A DNA stretch of 64,000 nucleotides from Nissolia schottii (GCA_003254905.1 QANU01068893.1:111750-175749), one strand, 5' to 3'. Numbered from the stretch's first letter, positions 1 to 12,182 are shown. Notes: generated by a model not told the origin, from the letters alone. Program-made: numbers and translations.

Positions 1-1547
1 TATGTCTCATTCGAGGCCCTACTATTCCTCCCGTTTAGCTATCAATCAAATGCCATTTTGCCCCCATTTATTTTCTTTCTAAAAGGAAAATCTATCCAAT
101 ATTCTTTATTTTAGGAAAGTGAAGCAAATTGAAAAAGAAAAAATCTATCCAATATGTGTATCGTTCTTGATTTAGATTCTTCATAAATACTCACAATAAA
201 AAATAAGACTTTCTCAATAAATGCAAATATTCTTGGCAGTAAGATTTTAGGCGATAATAATACATAATAATTGCATAATAATTTTGAACAACTTTCTATG
301 TGCTTCCTGATTTTACAATTATCGTTTAAGACTTATATATCGGTTAAGAAAGATATAATGTATTACCTTTTCTCTAATGCTAACCTAATAGATTAGTTGA
401 GTACGAGTGTGAGGTTAGCTAATTTACAAAACTATCCTTGCCTATATGGTGAAACTAGTTTAAACCTGTGATTTAAATTCAATTTGACCAATTTAACTAC
501 GGCTAAAATTTTGTTTGAAATGTTTTATCAAAAATTATAATAAAATCCACCTAACTAGTGTGTGTCACATCATCTTTTAACAATAAAACGTCAATCACTA
601 AAATCAAACAAAAACATTTTCCAAGTACTCAAATAAAAAAAAATAATAAGATGCAACATCAAAATTCTTTAATTTATTAAAGAATAAAAGCTTATTTAAC
701 CTAAAATTTTATTAACAACTTATTTAAATTTTAAAATGACAAATAATTTAAAATCACAAAAAATCTCACGTAGATAAATATGGTAAAACTGAAAGAGGAC
801 ACCCTTATCAATGTAAAGATAGATTTTGGGATTAAAAAAGTAGATCATTTGTTTTATATCTTCTTGTGAATGTCGCTGGAATATAAAATTATTTTAAGAT
901 AAGAAACTTCTCTAATTAACTAGATTGTTGATTAAATTATTGATATCGTTCTTAAATTTAGTCAAAATGCTTTATTTTTGTGTGTGTATCTATCAAAGTA
1001 ATTTCCTAATTAAAATTCTGTTGATGTGTATTAATGAAAATTTGATTTCTTTCCCCCTCTAATTATTTTTGAAATCTTGTCAAGATCTTATAATTAATAA
1101 TATCATAAATTACTACAATTAACAAAAATAAAAGTGCAATAACATTTATTTTAATTGCAAGAGCATGCATAATTTTTTTTCTTCATATAAAGTGAATTTT
1201 TTTTTACTTCAAAATTTAATAAGTTTTGAACATAGGTCAAAGAACCCTGTATTTCATATTTTTCATAGGTGGTTATTCAAATATCAGGAGTAAATGATAT
1301 GTTACATAATTTATTTATTTTTTATAATTAAATTCATCGAATTTTGTTATCATGAAATTCATCTAATGCAAAATTTATTATGATCATATAAAACATGAAA
1401 TGATAAAAAAAATTCAATAAATTTAGTTGTAAAAATTATTAAAAATTAATAAATTAAATGACATGAGGTATTTACCTCAAAAGGTATTTGAGAAACCAAC
1501 TTTTTTTTATATAGTTGTAAAAATTGAATGTAGATTTTTTAAAAAAA
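1..1547. other. AT-rich intergenic DNA, no gene seen
   Basis: This stretch has no open frame with recognisable protein similarity. It is very AT-rich with many short A and T runs. The only structured item I see is the foldback element near its right end. The sequence does not match the flank of the second RPB5 copy, so the duplicated block starts at its right edge. Confidence 0.6.
1271..1497. mobile_element. Foldback MITE-like element, copy a
   Basis: The ends are near inverted repeats: GGTTATTCAAATATC at the left and the complement of GGTTTCTCAAATACC at the right. The two halves are also largely complementary, so the strand could fold into one long hairpin. Related copies lie near 6531-6760, 41688-41935 and 46621-46917. 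No coding capacity is present. A clean target-site duplication was not found, so the superfamily is undecided. Confidence 0.55.
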
Positions 1548-2089
1548 GTTATTTTTTCTTAACTTATACTAAGAAAATGAATTGATTTTGTTGAGGTTAT
1601 GATTACTTTGAGAAAAAAAAATTGTATATGCTTATATAAATATTGCTTCAGGAATACCATAATCATACCTATATGATAAAACCCATAGGGTGTTCATAAC
1701 CCAGTCTAGTCTACCAACTTGGACCAACCTGAAGCACTCGAGCTGAATTATACTCGATTTTAATTGGATCCGATTTTAAAAAACTCCACAAAAAATCCAA
1801 TTTTAATTCATATTAGGTTTGGATTTAGTCTCAGATCACCCAGTCTAGGCCATATGCTCTACTATTATGCATTTTTTATTTTTTTTCTTCTCATCCCATT
1901 ATAAGAAATCACAAGAATAAAAAGAATTAAATTCTTAATATCATAACACATTTCTGAGTAGTTTTCACTCTACCCATTACCCATTACCCAAGTCTCAGCC
2001 CTAGCTCATTACCCAAATTCACTCTCAGTTCTCTCTCGGTGCTTGCCGTTTCCTCGTCGCTGAGCTTGCCGGACTTGGCTGACTTTGCT

Positions 2090-2225
2090 GAGCTTGCCTC
2101 GTCCCGGACTTTGCTGACCTTGCCGTTGCCTCGTCGCTGCCCCTCGTCGTTGCGCCTCGTCGCTGCCCCTCGTCGCTGCTTCTCGTCGCTGCCCCTCGTC
2201 GCTGCGCCTTGTCGTTGCCCTCTCA
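2090..2225. repeat. GC-rich 13-bp minisatellite in RPB5 leader
   Basis: About eight imperfect copies of a 13-bp unit close to TCGTCGCTGCCCC stand in tandem in the presumed 5' leader of RPB5 copy 1. The tract is strikingly GC-rich against its AT-rich surroundings and produces low-complexity open frames on both strands, which I do not regard as genes. The matching place in copy 2 (about 45040-45130) has fewer units. Confidence 0.7.
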
Positions 2226-2323
2226 GTTGCTGCACTCGTCGTTGCTGGGCTCTCTATCGTTGCGCTCGTCGTCTGACAGTGTGAGTTGCACAGCTTCCGT
2301 AGCCGCCAACATCTTCCCCCTTG

Positions 2324-2877
2324 GTAAGCCGACATCTTCCCGGTTAAGTAAGTATTGATCGCAATAGCTAGTAGCCTACTTACTTAACCGTCCTGCTTCT
2401 GTTGTCCCTCCGAGGTTTCTAGAAACCATGGCTTCCTTTGGAATTAGTTTGTTATTTGGTTATATGGTCAACATTTGAAAAAATCTCATGATTCTAATTT
2501 GTGTATGAGTATTATAAGAGCGAATGAGCCGTGTTTGGTTATATATTTAATCTGTGAGTGACATGGTTAGGAAATCCTAATGTGATGTATGTGTTATCAG
2601 GTATCTTGAACTGTATGAGAATAGCTTGAATCTTTGCCTCTTTTTATTTTTATTTTTTTGTGTTAAAAAAACGTAATAACCGAGTTGAGCCAAGCTTATT
2701 AGAGTCTTTTTTGGTTTGGTTCGGTTTCTCAAACAAAGCCAAACTGTTTGGTTGATTATGTATGTAAACTGATTGGTTTGATTTGGTTGGGATTTTCCTC
2801 TGAAACGAAACCAAAAGGACTGCGCACATCTTTAACTTGTACTCATGTTTTGTGCGCTGTATCTATGACTGGTTCAG
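2324..2877 (+). other. Putative 5' UTR intron of RPB5 copy 1
   Basis: A donor-like TTG|GTAAGCC and an acceptor-like GGTTCAG lie upstream of the start codon. Both are kept in the second copy, about 44368-44921 on the minus strand. Removing this interval would join a GC-rich leader to the short purine-rich stretch just before the ATG. This is inference from splice-like signals; no transcript is available. Confidence 0.4.
2342..2389. repeat. Short hairpin in RPB5 copy 1 leader region
   Basis: Perfect 11-nt inverted arms, GGTTAAGTAAG and CTTACTTAACC, surround a loop containing TATTGATCGCAATAGCTA. The second RPB5 copy carries about 18-19 extra bases here, which pair with that loop to make a much longer hairpin (44856-44918). 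Confidence 0.75.
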
Positions 2878-2914
2878 GTAGTTTTTGTTGTTGGTGAAGA
2901 GAGGAGGCGGAAGG

Positions 2915-4778
2915 ATGGTGGTTTCGGAGGAGGAAATCACAAAGCTTTACAGAATCAGGAAGACGGTGATGCAGATGCTGAGGGACAGGGGTTACCTTGT
3001 TGGGGACTTCGAGATCAACATGTCCAAACACGAGTTCAAGAGCAAACATGGCGACAACATGAAGAGGGAAGACCTCATCATCAGCAAAGCTAAGAAAGAC
3101 AACTCCTCTGATCAGGTTAGGTCTCCCCATCCCTACCTTTTTATCCTCTCTCAATAAATCATTTATTGGTTGTATGCATCCCTAATCTAACTAACCAGTC
3201 TTGGAGACACCAGATCTATGTTTTCTTTCCTGATGAAGCTAAGGTTGGTGTCAAGACCATCAAGACTTATACCAGCCGCATGAGTTCTGAAAATGTTTTC
3301 AGGGCGATCTTGGTTGTTCAACAGAACTTAACACCCTTTGCTCGCACTTGTGTCAGTGAAATTGCTCCCAAATTCATTGTGGATGTTTTCCAGGTCAGCT
3401 TTCGCATAAGTATCTTAATGGTTCAGTTTTCGTTATTGTTTGAATTGAAGCATCTTGCTTTCTGAGATTCAATATCACATTACATGATTCTTACAAGAAA
3501 AGTAGTATAAGTGTTGAACATGGAAAAAAGAATACTATTTACGGTTAAAGATATGCAGGGTTGAACACTGATTTAAACTGTTGCTATTGTGTATAGTTAT
3601 ATTTTGTAAGTTTAGAGATAATTAAAGCAGTCCATTATTGTGGGAGCTGCTTCAAAAGGTCATGTTTCACATTTACCAATAGGCTTTACTTTTGATCTTA
3701 ATGGTTGAATACTTTGGTCGAGATATATCTGCAAAAGTTATATTTGCCACAATTATTCGATTATTTTGTACTTTCCAATGGATGATAAGATTTTTGTTTT
3801 GGTAATTTCCTTTTGTATTCATTACGGTCGGGCTGGAAATTTGGTATCTGTGCAAGTGTTGTCTTTAACTTAATGCTTCATATGTATTTACAATTTCTAA
3901 GAACAATTGTTGATTCAGGAATCAGAACTGCTGGTCAACATAAAAGAGCACGTTCTTGTCCCTGAACATCAAATACTGACTGACACAGAAAAGAAAACTT
4001 TGCTTGAGAGATATACTGTGAAAGAAACTCAGGTCAGTATGTTAAATTTTGACTATTATGCTCTAGCCTTTGTTGTATGCCAAACAATTTCCATCAGAAT
4101 TTATTTCTCAACAATATCATTTGGGAATACATTTAAGCAGCAAAAAAACCAAGCTGTTAATTTAGGGCTATAAAAATATAATTTAGAGCAAAAATATAGA
4201 TTTTAATCTGTATGTTATACAAGTGGAAGGATGCATCATAGTCATATTAATATTTTTAACTAGCTTGTTGGATCAAAATATACCATCCATGGTAATTGAA
4301 AGTACCTGTTTACTGACTTGTGTCTGTAGGACCAGCCTCTTGCTTCCATGAGTCCAATCAAGTTTTGAACCCAATATAAATTTGGTGTTAGTTAAATAGT
4401 TCGGAAAATTAAAATTAGCTTCCATTGTTTTTCATGCAAATGGAGCATTTTTTATGTTCATTTCCTCCAATAAAGTTTCTCAGATTTCCTTTCACTTGTC
4501 CATGGGGATTTTGAATTTCTTTATCGTGTCGACCTTTTCTGGAGGGTGATAAAATGCTGTGTGTACTTATCCAGTAGTTCTAGCATTCTACTACAATTTC
4601 TGCACATACTGACATTTTACTTCGTCCCTAATCTTTATCGGGTGCTCCTCAGCTTCCTAGAATCCAGGTGACTGATCCTGTTGCTAGATATTATGGACTG
4701 AAGCGTGGACAAGTTGTTAAGATAATCCGGCCAAGTGAAACTGCAGGCAGATATGTGACCTACCGATTTGTTGTATAA
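2915..4778 (+). CDS. NRPB5: RNA polymerase subunit RPB5 (copy 1)
   Basis: Shared RPB5/ABC27 subunit of nuclear RNA polymerases I, II and III (and IV in plants). It sits at the downstream jaw of the enzyme. Four exons: 2915-3115, 3214-3393, 3919-4032 and 4653-4778, all GT-AG and in frame, giving 206 residues, close to the usual 205 or so. The N-terminal half ([20 protein letters not shown] onward, then [19 protein letters not shown]) is the eukaryote-specific jaw domain. The last exon ([20 protein letters not shown]... ending TYRFVV) is the conserved C-terminal assembly domain shared with archaeal subunit H. I chose the ATG at 2915 because the protein family begins with MVVSEEE-like sequence. 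Coding sequence appears identical to copy 2. The symbol gives the family; which plant paralogue it represents is not decided. Confidence 0.93.
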
Positions 4779-5305
4779 GAATTTCCCAAACTTGCTGACT
4801 TTATGGTACCTTTGCCGTATAATATTACCTACTGATAGTTATGTGAAGCGTGGACAATGGGGTACACAGCATTTTTGTGATGGGGGAACTGTCGTTATTT
4901 GGTGAAATGTGTTACTGTTGAACCTTCTTAATCAAAATTAAGTACAATAATTGCCATTTATTTTTGTTGTCTCAAATGTGGAGCAAAACATGTATGAAGT
5001 GAAGCAATTCATTACCATACTGATTCTTGATCTTTCAATATAACAAAAACGAAGGAGAAAAACTTAATTTTTCCATACCTAAAAAACCGTTAAATCATTA
5101 TTAAAATACTCTTAAGATTGGCTACAAATAATTGATCGTGCATTTCTTTTACATCTAACGTTACTTTGCGTATTAGGGGCTAAAACTAAAATTTGTAATT
5201 TATTATTAAGTACAAAGATCAAATTTTGTAATTTTTTAAGGATTAAAAATTTATTTAAATTATTTTTTGTCTCATGTAAATAAGCGTGGTATCACACAAG
5301 GACTT

Positions 5306-6014
5306 AACAAAATTATATGGCAAAAATTAATAGTGCAAGTGAAATTTTTGTTGATACTAAGTTATGAGACTTGAATCTTTTAGAAAAGAGAAAAAAAAAA
5401 TATACAAACTAATAATATCAATCTGGAAGGGATAAGAACAAAGTTAATTTTTTTTTGCGAGATTAGCTTTCATAAATTCAATTATATGGAATAATAAAGC
5501 AGCTAAGAATTCATAATAACAGGTAACTCATCTGGAATTTATAACTTGTGTATTTTATATACATTCATCGTACACGAAAACAAATATTTTAAGCAAAGAC
5601 ACCAACTAAAATATAAAAATAAAATAAAATGGAACCCGCACTTACTTAAATAACAAAAGGTAACTAATAAGGGTTGCTACATACATACGGTTTAATTCCT
5701 GATAGATATCTAAAACTTGGATCGTTTGTATAATTTACAAAATGTATGTGCCAAAAATTTAAAATCGTCATTACCTTGGGCGATTTCATAATTATTCTTA
5801 TTATTTTTTTAAAAAAGTTGTCCTGCATTAAAGTGAATGCATTCAACTCAATGTATTGAAATTTAAAAAAAGAAAAAACATTTACTTTATCCATAACATT
5901 AGAGGTAGAGAATGTTTTTTTGTTCTTGACACGCATTTGGTGATGTCTCAACGTCACAATTGTTCTTTGTTCTTGACATGCATTTGGTAACGTGGAGGTA
6001 GAGAATTAATATAA
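5306..6014. other. AT-rich DNA between duplicated blocks A and B
   Basis: No gene is seen. This 700-bp stretch separates blocks A and B on the left side and has no visible counterpart at either edge of the right-hand copy. A short direct repeat (TTCTTGACACGCATTTGG and TTCTTGACATGCATTTGG) occurs near 5922 and 5971. If the copies arose through a circle, this is where the circle was opened or closed. Confidence 0.5.
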
Positions 6015-6902
6015 TTTTGTATAATGTAGGTTAGAGTTGGCAATAGGTGATCAAAAACATTGTTAATTAATCTATGTTATTGTTCGCTAAACCAAAAATT
6101 TTAATCTTTCAAGATATTGTTTGTTTTTTTTTTATTAAAATTACCGGTATCTTAAACTTAATAGACTCTAGTTAATATGATAAGTCCAATCAAACTATTT
6201 TAAAATGTAAAACTCTTTTAGAGCTAATTTTTTTCTCTCCTTAATACTCAAAACCCTTGTTATTCTATTCTCTATCATACCAAACAAAACCTCTTGTAGC
6301 AAAATTAAAAGTATTGTTTAAAAAAGTTATATAAAAAACAATATTTAATTAGACTTTTTCATTTTAAACACAATAATAGTGTTTCTTGTGTTTTTTTTTC
6401 ACTTCAAAAATTTAAAAAAATTACATTCAATTAAATTTAATCTTAAGAGCTTATATATACTAATTAAACCTTTCACCAAACCAATCCCAATAGCATAGTG
6501 TTTGTTGAGTTTCCATAATAATATTTTTTGTACTCTATGGGATAAATACCTCATGGGATAAATACCACATGCTACTTAATTTATCTATTTTTGATAAATT
6601 TTTTATTAGTGAAATCATTGAAATAGTTAACTTATAAAAATTTTAGAAATTTACAAACTATTTAAACTTACAATACATCTTTTTATAAATAATATATTAA
6701 AAAATATTAATTTATCACATTAAATTATATAAATTATATAAGTAATCATGCCATATTAAGGTATTCTTTTTTAGCTGAAAAAGAATATTGTGGCTCAGGA
6801 AAATTAGCAGGCCGAAACGGGTCAGGCCCATGATAGTGTTCTGCGTACATAAAGTGCAAGTTCATTTCCCTGCAACTGCAATAACAACAACGAAGACCCT
6901 CG
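6015..6902 (+). repeat. Inverted duplication block B, left copy
   Basis: Repeated in reverse complement at about 45722-47443, where it is split by a LINE fragment. Identity is about 92 percent by eye over the stretch compared. The block contains foldback element copy b. Its right end resembles a gene leader: GGCCCATGA, then CAATAACAACAACGAAG, followed beyond the block by AAAACCCTAATTTC. The right copy stops within this leader-like part, so the left side looks like the more complete context. Confidence 0.85.
6531..6760 (+). mobile_element. Foldback MITE-like element, copy b
   Basis: Similar to copy d (46621-46917) in reverse complement, because both sit in block B. It lacks about 14 bases at the left tip and a central segment present in copies c and d. 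Shared words include AATTTATCTATTTTTGA and TATTAATTTATCACATTAAA. It has no coding capacity. Confidence 0.55.
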
Positions 6903-9474
6903 TTTCTCCTGCTCGTTGATGATTCTTGTCGAGGTGAATCCAGCTGAAACTATTATTATTCTTCGTAAAACCCTAATTTCTAAGGAGCTAGTTTTGTATT
7001 ATAAGTTTAAAATGAGGTGTGAATTTTAGTAGCTATTGTTCTTCGCTAAATAACCCGCAGCGTGAACCGAAACCACCACCCTTCTTGCTCGCAACCACCA
7101 GCCACCGTCCTTCCAAACACTAACCTCCATCACTACAACCATAGCTGCCCAACTCCATCGCTACAATTTCAAGACCTGACACATGCGACTCAGCCCTCAA
7201 CCGATGCACCTCTGCCTCCCTGTGATTTATGTTTCCCCTTTGTTGCAATTAGGGCTCCTTTTTTCTTTATTTTTTTTCATTATTCTCTTTATTTCCTGAA
7301 TTCCTACTTTTTTTTCTTTCTGTTAGAAACAATTTCATTAGTGTTTAATTAGTCTTTTACAAACAAATTTTTGTTTCTTTTTAAATTCATATAAAATTAG
7401 GTGCAATGTCTCACACGTAGCTACGCTATGTGATGATGAAGTTGAGTGTGTGGATTGCTTGTTAGCAGCATTCTCGCAAGGCTAAAGTTCCCTAGACCAC
7501 GGAGTTCTAGAAAATTTTAATGCCGTGAATACATTTCAACAAGAAGCTTAATTAGATGCTATAGATAATTAGTTGGGTGTCGCAAAGCTGACGATTCGAT
7601 TGTGACCTATTGAATTCTTGGATCATTAAGGAATTTAATACGGTGTGGGACTTGCGTTTAGTCTGGAATAAATTCAATCACATCAAGGAATGGTTCAAAA
7701 TTTAATCTTCAATAAAAAGGATGCACAAATGGTAGAAAACAGTGGCTAGTCTACGGTGGGTGGGTAATATCGATTTTAGACATAAGATATGGGTTCCAAA
7801 TGTGGAATTAACACGATGGAGGTTCTATATGGTTTGGCTGGTAAACAGTGCTTCATGTGTTTAGAGGGTCACGTGTTGGTGATGGTATTGGTATTTTTGA
7901 GCTGATTTGGGAATCAATGCCTTTGTGGTTGGATCGTAGTCATGCGTCTCGATGGTCAAGATGGTGGTTTGTCCTATGTGGATTGTAGGGCGGTCAAAAT
8001 GAGTTTAGTCCGTAAGCCCGATCCGTTTACTCGATTAAATGAATGAATTTTACATGTAAAAAATAGACTCGTGAAAATTTGAAGAAAAAAATGGTATGGC
8101 CCGTTTAGACTTGCAGGCTAAATGGGCCAGCCTGATGGGTTCACGGGTTAGTACGTGAGTCCATGAATTTTTTTTAATAAAAAATACTAAAATTTTAAAA
8201 GTTCCATTTTAGACTCTAAATTTTATTTTAGAGTTTAGGAGTTTAAAGTTTAACTATTTGGATTTATAATTGAGCATGTTTAAATATTTGTTAAACTTAA
8301 CCACTTAACTATATTTATATTGCTATACAGCTAAAATGTTATGATATTGATAAATTTTGCATTCTATTCATTCAATGAGTGCCTACGTCATACAAGTTGA
8401 TATATACTTTCAAACCTTGTTTATTATTGATTAATCTACGAGAAAGAATTTTAATTGTGTTTTTTATCAATAACATAACAGTACTCATATCAATATTATA
8501 TGTCATCATTTAATTAATGAAAGTTGTATTAATTCATGAATCGATTTCAAATAGCATTTGATAGCATTTATAGTTAAAAGAACAAAAAAGATAATATATT
8601 CTCACAATCAATCATTTAAATTATTTCTTTCTGATTAATTAATAGATAAACGATAAAAAATAGTTAAAAATGATTGCGCATACTTATTCACAACTTTGTA
8701 TTTAAATCACAAAAAATAGATCAAAATCGGACTGACGGATTAACCCATTTAAGCCCGCAGACCAACTATAAACGAACTGAATCATAAAAATAAACATAAT
8801 TTTAGTCCGACCCGTTTAAGCCCACGAATTTTCTTAAGAGAGATTTTATTAAAATTCAACTTGTGGCGGATTTTGTTTCATTGAATTTTCTTTTTCCCTC
8901 TCTTTCCACTCGAGTTTCGTTACACTGAATTACAAGGTGTTCTCCTGATCATGCTTCCCCATTTGGGGTTTAAGTCTTTTAACATAATTCATAATCAAAT
9001 AAATAAGCCTTGTAAAATTTGAACTGATTTAAAAAAAAAAAAATAACTGTCACGGTTTTTTAAAAACTACAAGGTTATGTGTGAAAGGAAAAAAGAAAAA
9101 ATAGACACCATAATAATTTTTTTGGAAGAATCCCTTAATACATGTATGCTGACCCTATAGATGGAGGCTTCGTATAATAAAGGATATAAATAGAAAAATA
9201 ATTTTTGCACCACTTGAAACAGTGCTCAAATAAAACCTACAAGAAAGCTAATTTCCGGACTGCTCAACCAGTAAACCCTTATCTATACTGTTTCGTTGCA
9301 TTTCGTTGTTAAATGTGTGCGCTATAGAAGAAACACTTACAAATTAGAATATTAACTAATATACTCCAAAAGGATTCCGAAAAGGGGAACTTCAGTCCTA
9401 AACAAGCACAACAAAATCACACCCAACCCCTTAACACAATAAAACTACAATCCTGAAGCAATCTGTCAGGAAAC
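6903..9474. other. Intergenic DNA with decayed repeats
   Basis: A leader-like start with AAAACCCTAATTTC near 6967 leads to no recognisable gene. A frame at 7062-7352 encodes a Pro/His/Ser-rich then Phe-rich peptide of low complexity. Around 7690-7980 broken frames read LRWVGNIDFRHKIWVPN, which faintly recalls the region after reverse transcriptase in plant LINEs; this is weak. The remainder is AT-rich. Confidence 0.4.
7985..8830. mobile_element. Possible decayed hAT-like non-autonomous element
   Basis: Both ends carry the same kind of GC-rich sub-terminal text in opposite orientation: AGTCCGTAAGCCCGATCCGTTTA-like sequence near 7998 and GTCCGACCCGTTTAAGCCCA near 8804, with further GGCCCGTTTA and TTAAGCCCGC words inside. 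Such GCCCGTTT-rich ends are common in non-autonomous hAT elements of plants. The interior is AT-rich without a frame. Exact ends and target duplication are not resolved. Confidence 0.35.
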
Positions 9475-12006
9475 TTATGCCTTGGCTTTCCCAGTCTGAA
9501 GGCACTGAATCCTTTGTTGCAATTTTAGTATCTGCAAGATGTCAAAGGAAATAGATACAGTTAATCATTTAAGTAGATTAGTACACAAGCACATTGGTCA
9601 AAGCATATGGAGATGGGAATGAATCATGTCTTGTGAATTTTTCACATGATCGTGTCATGTGTAATTTATCACCATTACTTTTTTTACTAGTTATGTCATG
9701 TATAGGTTTCACGTTCTCAATTAATGGTGAAACCTATACATTCCCATGTGGATACACACACACATAAATTCACAGTGCAAAAGAAAAAACGACAACAACA
9801 ATGAATTCTCTGTTCTAATAACACAATGATCTCATCCAGCAAAGCAAGTCACATGCATAATACATTTTTTAAGTTTAATTTCTCACAAAGACTCCCGCAT
9901 TAAAAGTAACAGGGTTGAAATTAAGATTCCCCTAAGATAAAGTGGAGGATACACCAAATATCATCCTAATTTGGTTGCTATTATCTATAGATATGCTGAT
10001 GCAAATTTAGCCTTGATAATGATATAGTCGATTTAAATATTTATCAGAAAAGTTTTTCCCAACAATAGTAACTTATCCTATCATTAATCGAATTTTATTA
10101 TCGCTTACAACTACATGGTATTAATTATGCTTCTAAAAGAAGTAAGAATAAACCCCTGATTCTGTCCCTGAATAAAAACATGTTGGACAGATTATTACCT
10201 GAGAAATGAAAATCCCCAATGACTCTTGTTAAGCCTTAACCACCAAACACATTAGACCCTGAAATATACTTATATGACCAGTACTTTTAATTCCTAAGGA
10301 CTATATTGGGGAGATTTTACCTCGCACAAGGAGTAACGGTATCTATTATTTGAGCACAAATTTAGGAATTTAATTTAAAAAAGTTTTTAAATCTCAAAAT
10401 AGAAAGGGCATGCAAGTTATCAGGGTCTAAGTGTTACGTGCAATGATAGAAACCATATAAAAGATGAAACTACAATTAAACAAACAAGCACAGAAGGAAA
10501 AGTACAAACCGCATCTTTCTTGCTATTCTGCTTCTCTTCCAAATCTTGAACAGTGGCATCAAGACGCTTCCTGACATGCAAAGACCATTTACATTTATGA
10601 TTGATGGTAATAATAAAATTGTATAACGCCTAGCAAAGAGGAACCAATCCAACCATAACAAAATGAAAATGATGAACAAAACAAACGGTAGGCCAGAAAC
10701 AACAAAACGGTCACACGTGACGTGAGGGAAAGGGAGGAGGCAGAGAGATGTGGTGTGTTTGATAACAATGAAATTTAGCAACACTTTTTAGAGCTTATTA
10801 GCTAGAGTCAAGCCTTCATCGACCCTTGCACAGCTGAACTAGTTCAACAGCCCTTCAAAGAATTTTTTGCTTCAGCTCAAACTTCACAAAATCACTAAAT
10901 GGTTTTTTTCATGCAAAAAAAAAAAAACTTCTCAAAATTTCAAATACACCTGAACAACTGTAGCCAAAGCCATGAAGCAACCTAGCAATACATAAAATTT
11001 GGAAAATAATGTATTGTAAGAACACAATAAAGGTGTACAAGGATAGTGTGATCTAGAGGTGGCAGCACAGAAATTTGATGCCAAATAAAGAGCGCGATTA
11101 TGCAGATCCACTGGCAGACAACAGATTCACTCGCAAACATGGAGATATTTGAACGCATCCCTTCAAATTTTGTGCCCCCTTTTCATAATTTTGCTTACTT
11201 CATATGTCTTACGATGCTTTGTTGAAACCTTGAAGTTAAATTAATATTGCAATCACATTTATCTTAAGATTCAATTATTCTACGGCTTAGTTTTCCATTT
11301 CTAAATAATACATCCTGCCAGCGTTCCCTAATTTTTAAAGCTTCATTGGTTATTTTTCATGGATTGTGAATATACTCTGAGAATTCTCCCTAACCAAGGA
11401 CTGAGCAGGGACAACGAGTGGCAAACAAACTAAAACAATAGCAATAGATTTGAAGTCAATGATTAAACACATCCATGAGCAGTTAAACGAAAAATATAAT
11501 CGAAAAAAAAAAATAGAAAAGAAGCTCACAATTCAGCAGAGATGTATTCGATTCTCTTGCGCACATTGGCATTGGCTTCAGCCAAATCTAGCTTAACCAG
11601 TACTGGACCAATCAGCTTGTAAACATTTGCGTCTTCATTCAATAAATCCAATTCCTTACAAAAATTTAATTAAAAATAAATAAATTAAAAAAATACGCAG
11701 TGAAACACAGGCAAACAATACACAGTGGAATAGGTACGGTACCTTAAGAACGAGCTCGTTCTCTCCAAGCTGAACGGTGTACTTCTTTCTGACTTGGTGA
11801 TTCTTTGTTATACCTGATTGATTGAAGGAAGCACCAAAAAGTTCGGTAACAAAAACACACATAGGGATTCCGAAGGGGAGGAATAGAAAAAGAAGGTTGG
11901 TTAATAGCTTACCCTTTTGAAGCTTGTTGAAATCGTTGGTTTTGTTCTCCAATTCGCGTTGAATATCTCTAACAGCAGCAGCGCTATTCGACGACGACGA
12001 ACTCAT
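9475..12006 (-). CDS. PFD6: Prefoldin subunit 6
   Basis: Beta-class subunit of the hexameric co-chaperone prefoldin, which delivers unfolded tubulin and actin to the CCT chaperonin. Five exons on the minus strand: 12006-11913, 11813-11743, 11654-11530, 10570-10510 and 9531-9475, all in frame, giving 135 residues (family about 129). Reading from the start: MSSSSSNSAAAVRDIQRELENK, a first helix; then KNHQVRKKYTVQLGENELVLK; the hairpin core ELDLLNEDANVYKLIGPVLVK; then DLAEANANVRKRIEYISAELKRLDATVQDLEEKQ, the second coiled-coil arm; ending LQTGKAKA. The Ser-rich N-terminus is slightly longer than in Arabidopsis. It starts about 3 kb from the divergently oriented FKF1. Confidence 0.95.
9699..9740. 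repeat. Perfect 14-bp stem hairpin in PFD6 last intron
   Basis: TGTATAGGTTTCAC at 9699-9712 is followed after a 14-nt spacer by its exact reverse complement GTGAAACCTATACA at 9727-9740. It lies in the intron between PFD6 exons 4 and 5. It may be the tip of a small foldback element or only an RNA hairpin. Confidence 0.8.
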
Positions 12007-12084
12007 TTCTCAACTGAAGAGAGTAAAGTAGCAGCAACACCTCAATAACTCATTACTCAACGTCCCTGTTCTATTCTCTCTGTG

Positions 12085-12182
12085 GATCTTTTTGGGCTTG
12101 TTGGGTTGGGCCCATTCAATCCCACACTCTCACAAGCCCACTCTTCCTCGCCGTCTTTCGCTATCATACCTGCTGTGGGCTA
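12085..12182 (-). promoter_or_regulatory. Site II (TGGGCY) cluster upstream of PFD6
   Basis: Within about 100 bp upstream of the PFD6 start are TTTTTGGGCTTGTTGGG, TTGGGCCCA, ACAAGCCCA and TGTGGGCTAA. TGGGCC/T motifs bind TCP factors and are typical of plant housekeeping promoters active in dividing cells. The assignment to PFD6 rests on position. Confidence 0.6.

Larger units (their letters stand above)
1548..5305 (+). repeat. Inverted duplication block A, left copy
   Basis: This block holds RPB5 copy 1 with its leader and 3' flank. It is repeated in reverse complement at 41945-45701, with paired coordinates summing to about 47,245-47,250 throughout. By eye, gene and introns are about 99 percent identical, the first 500 bp of 3' flank about 96 percent, and the 5' flank (1690-1830) about 87 percent. 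Similarity ends near 5305, at the start of a 700-bp stretch absent from the other copy. Confidence 0.92.

Noticed and set aside
2009-2335. Open frames on both strands of 81-108 codons in the RPB5 leader
   Set aside because: They come from the 13-bp GC-rich tandem repeat, are low in complexity and are not kept in length or frame in the second copy.
7062-7352. 96-codon frame that might be a small gene
   Set aside because: Low-complexity Pro/His and then Phe-rich text with no recognisable family, in DNA with decayed repeats.
7690-7980. Second LINE remnant
   Set aside because: Only one short stretch recalls a LINE; frames are broken and no tail or target duplication was found, so it was mentioned only as a weak possibility.
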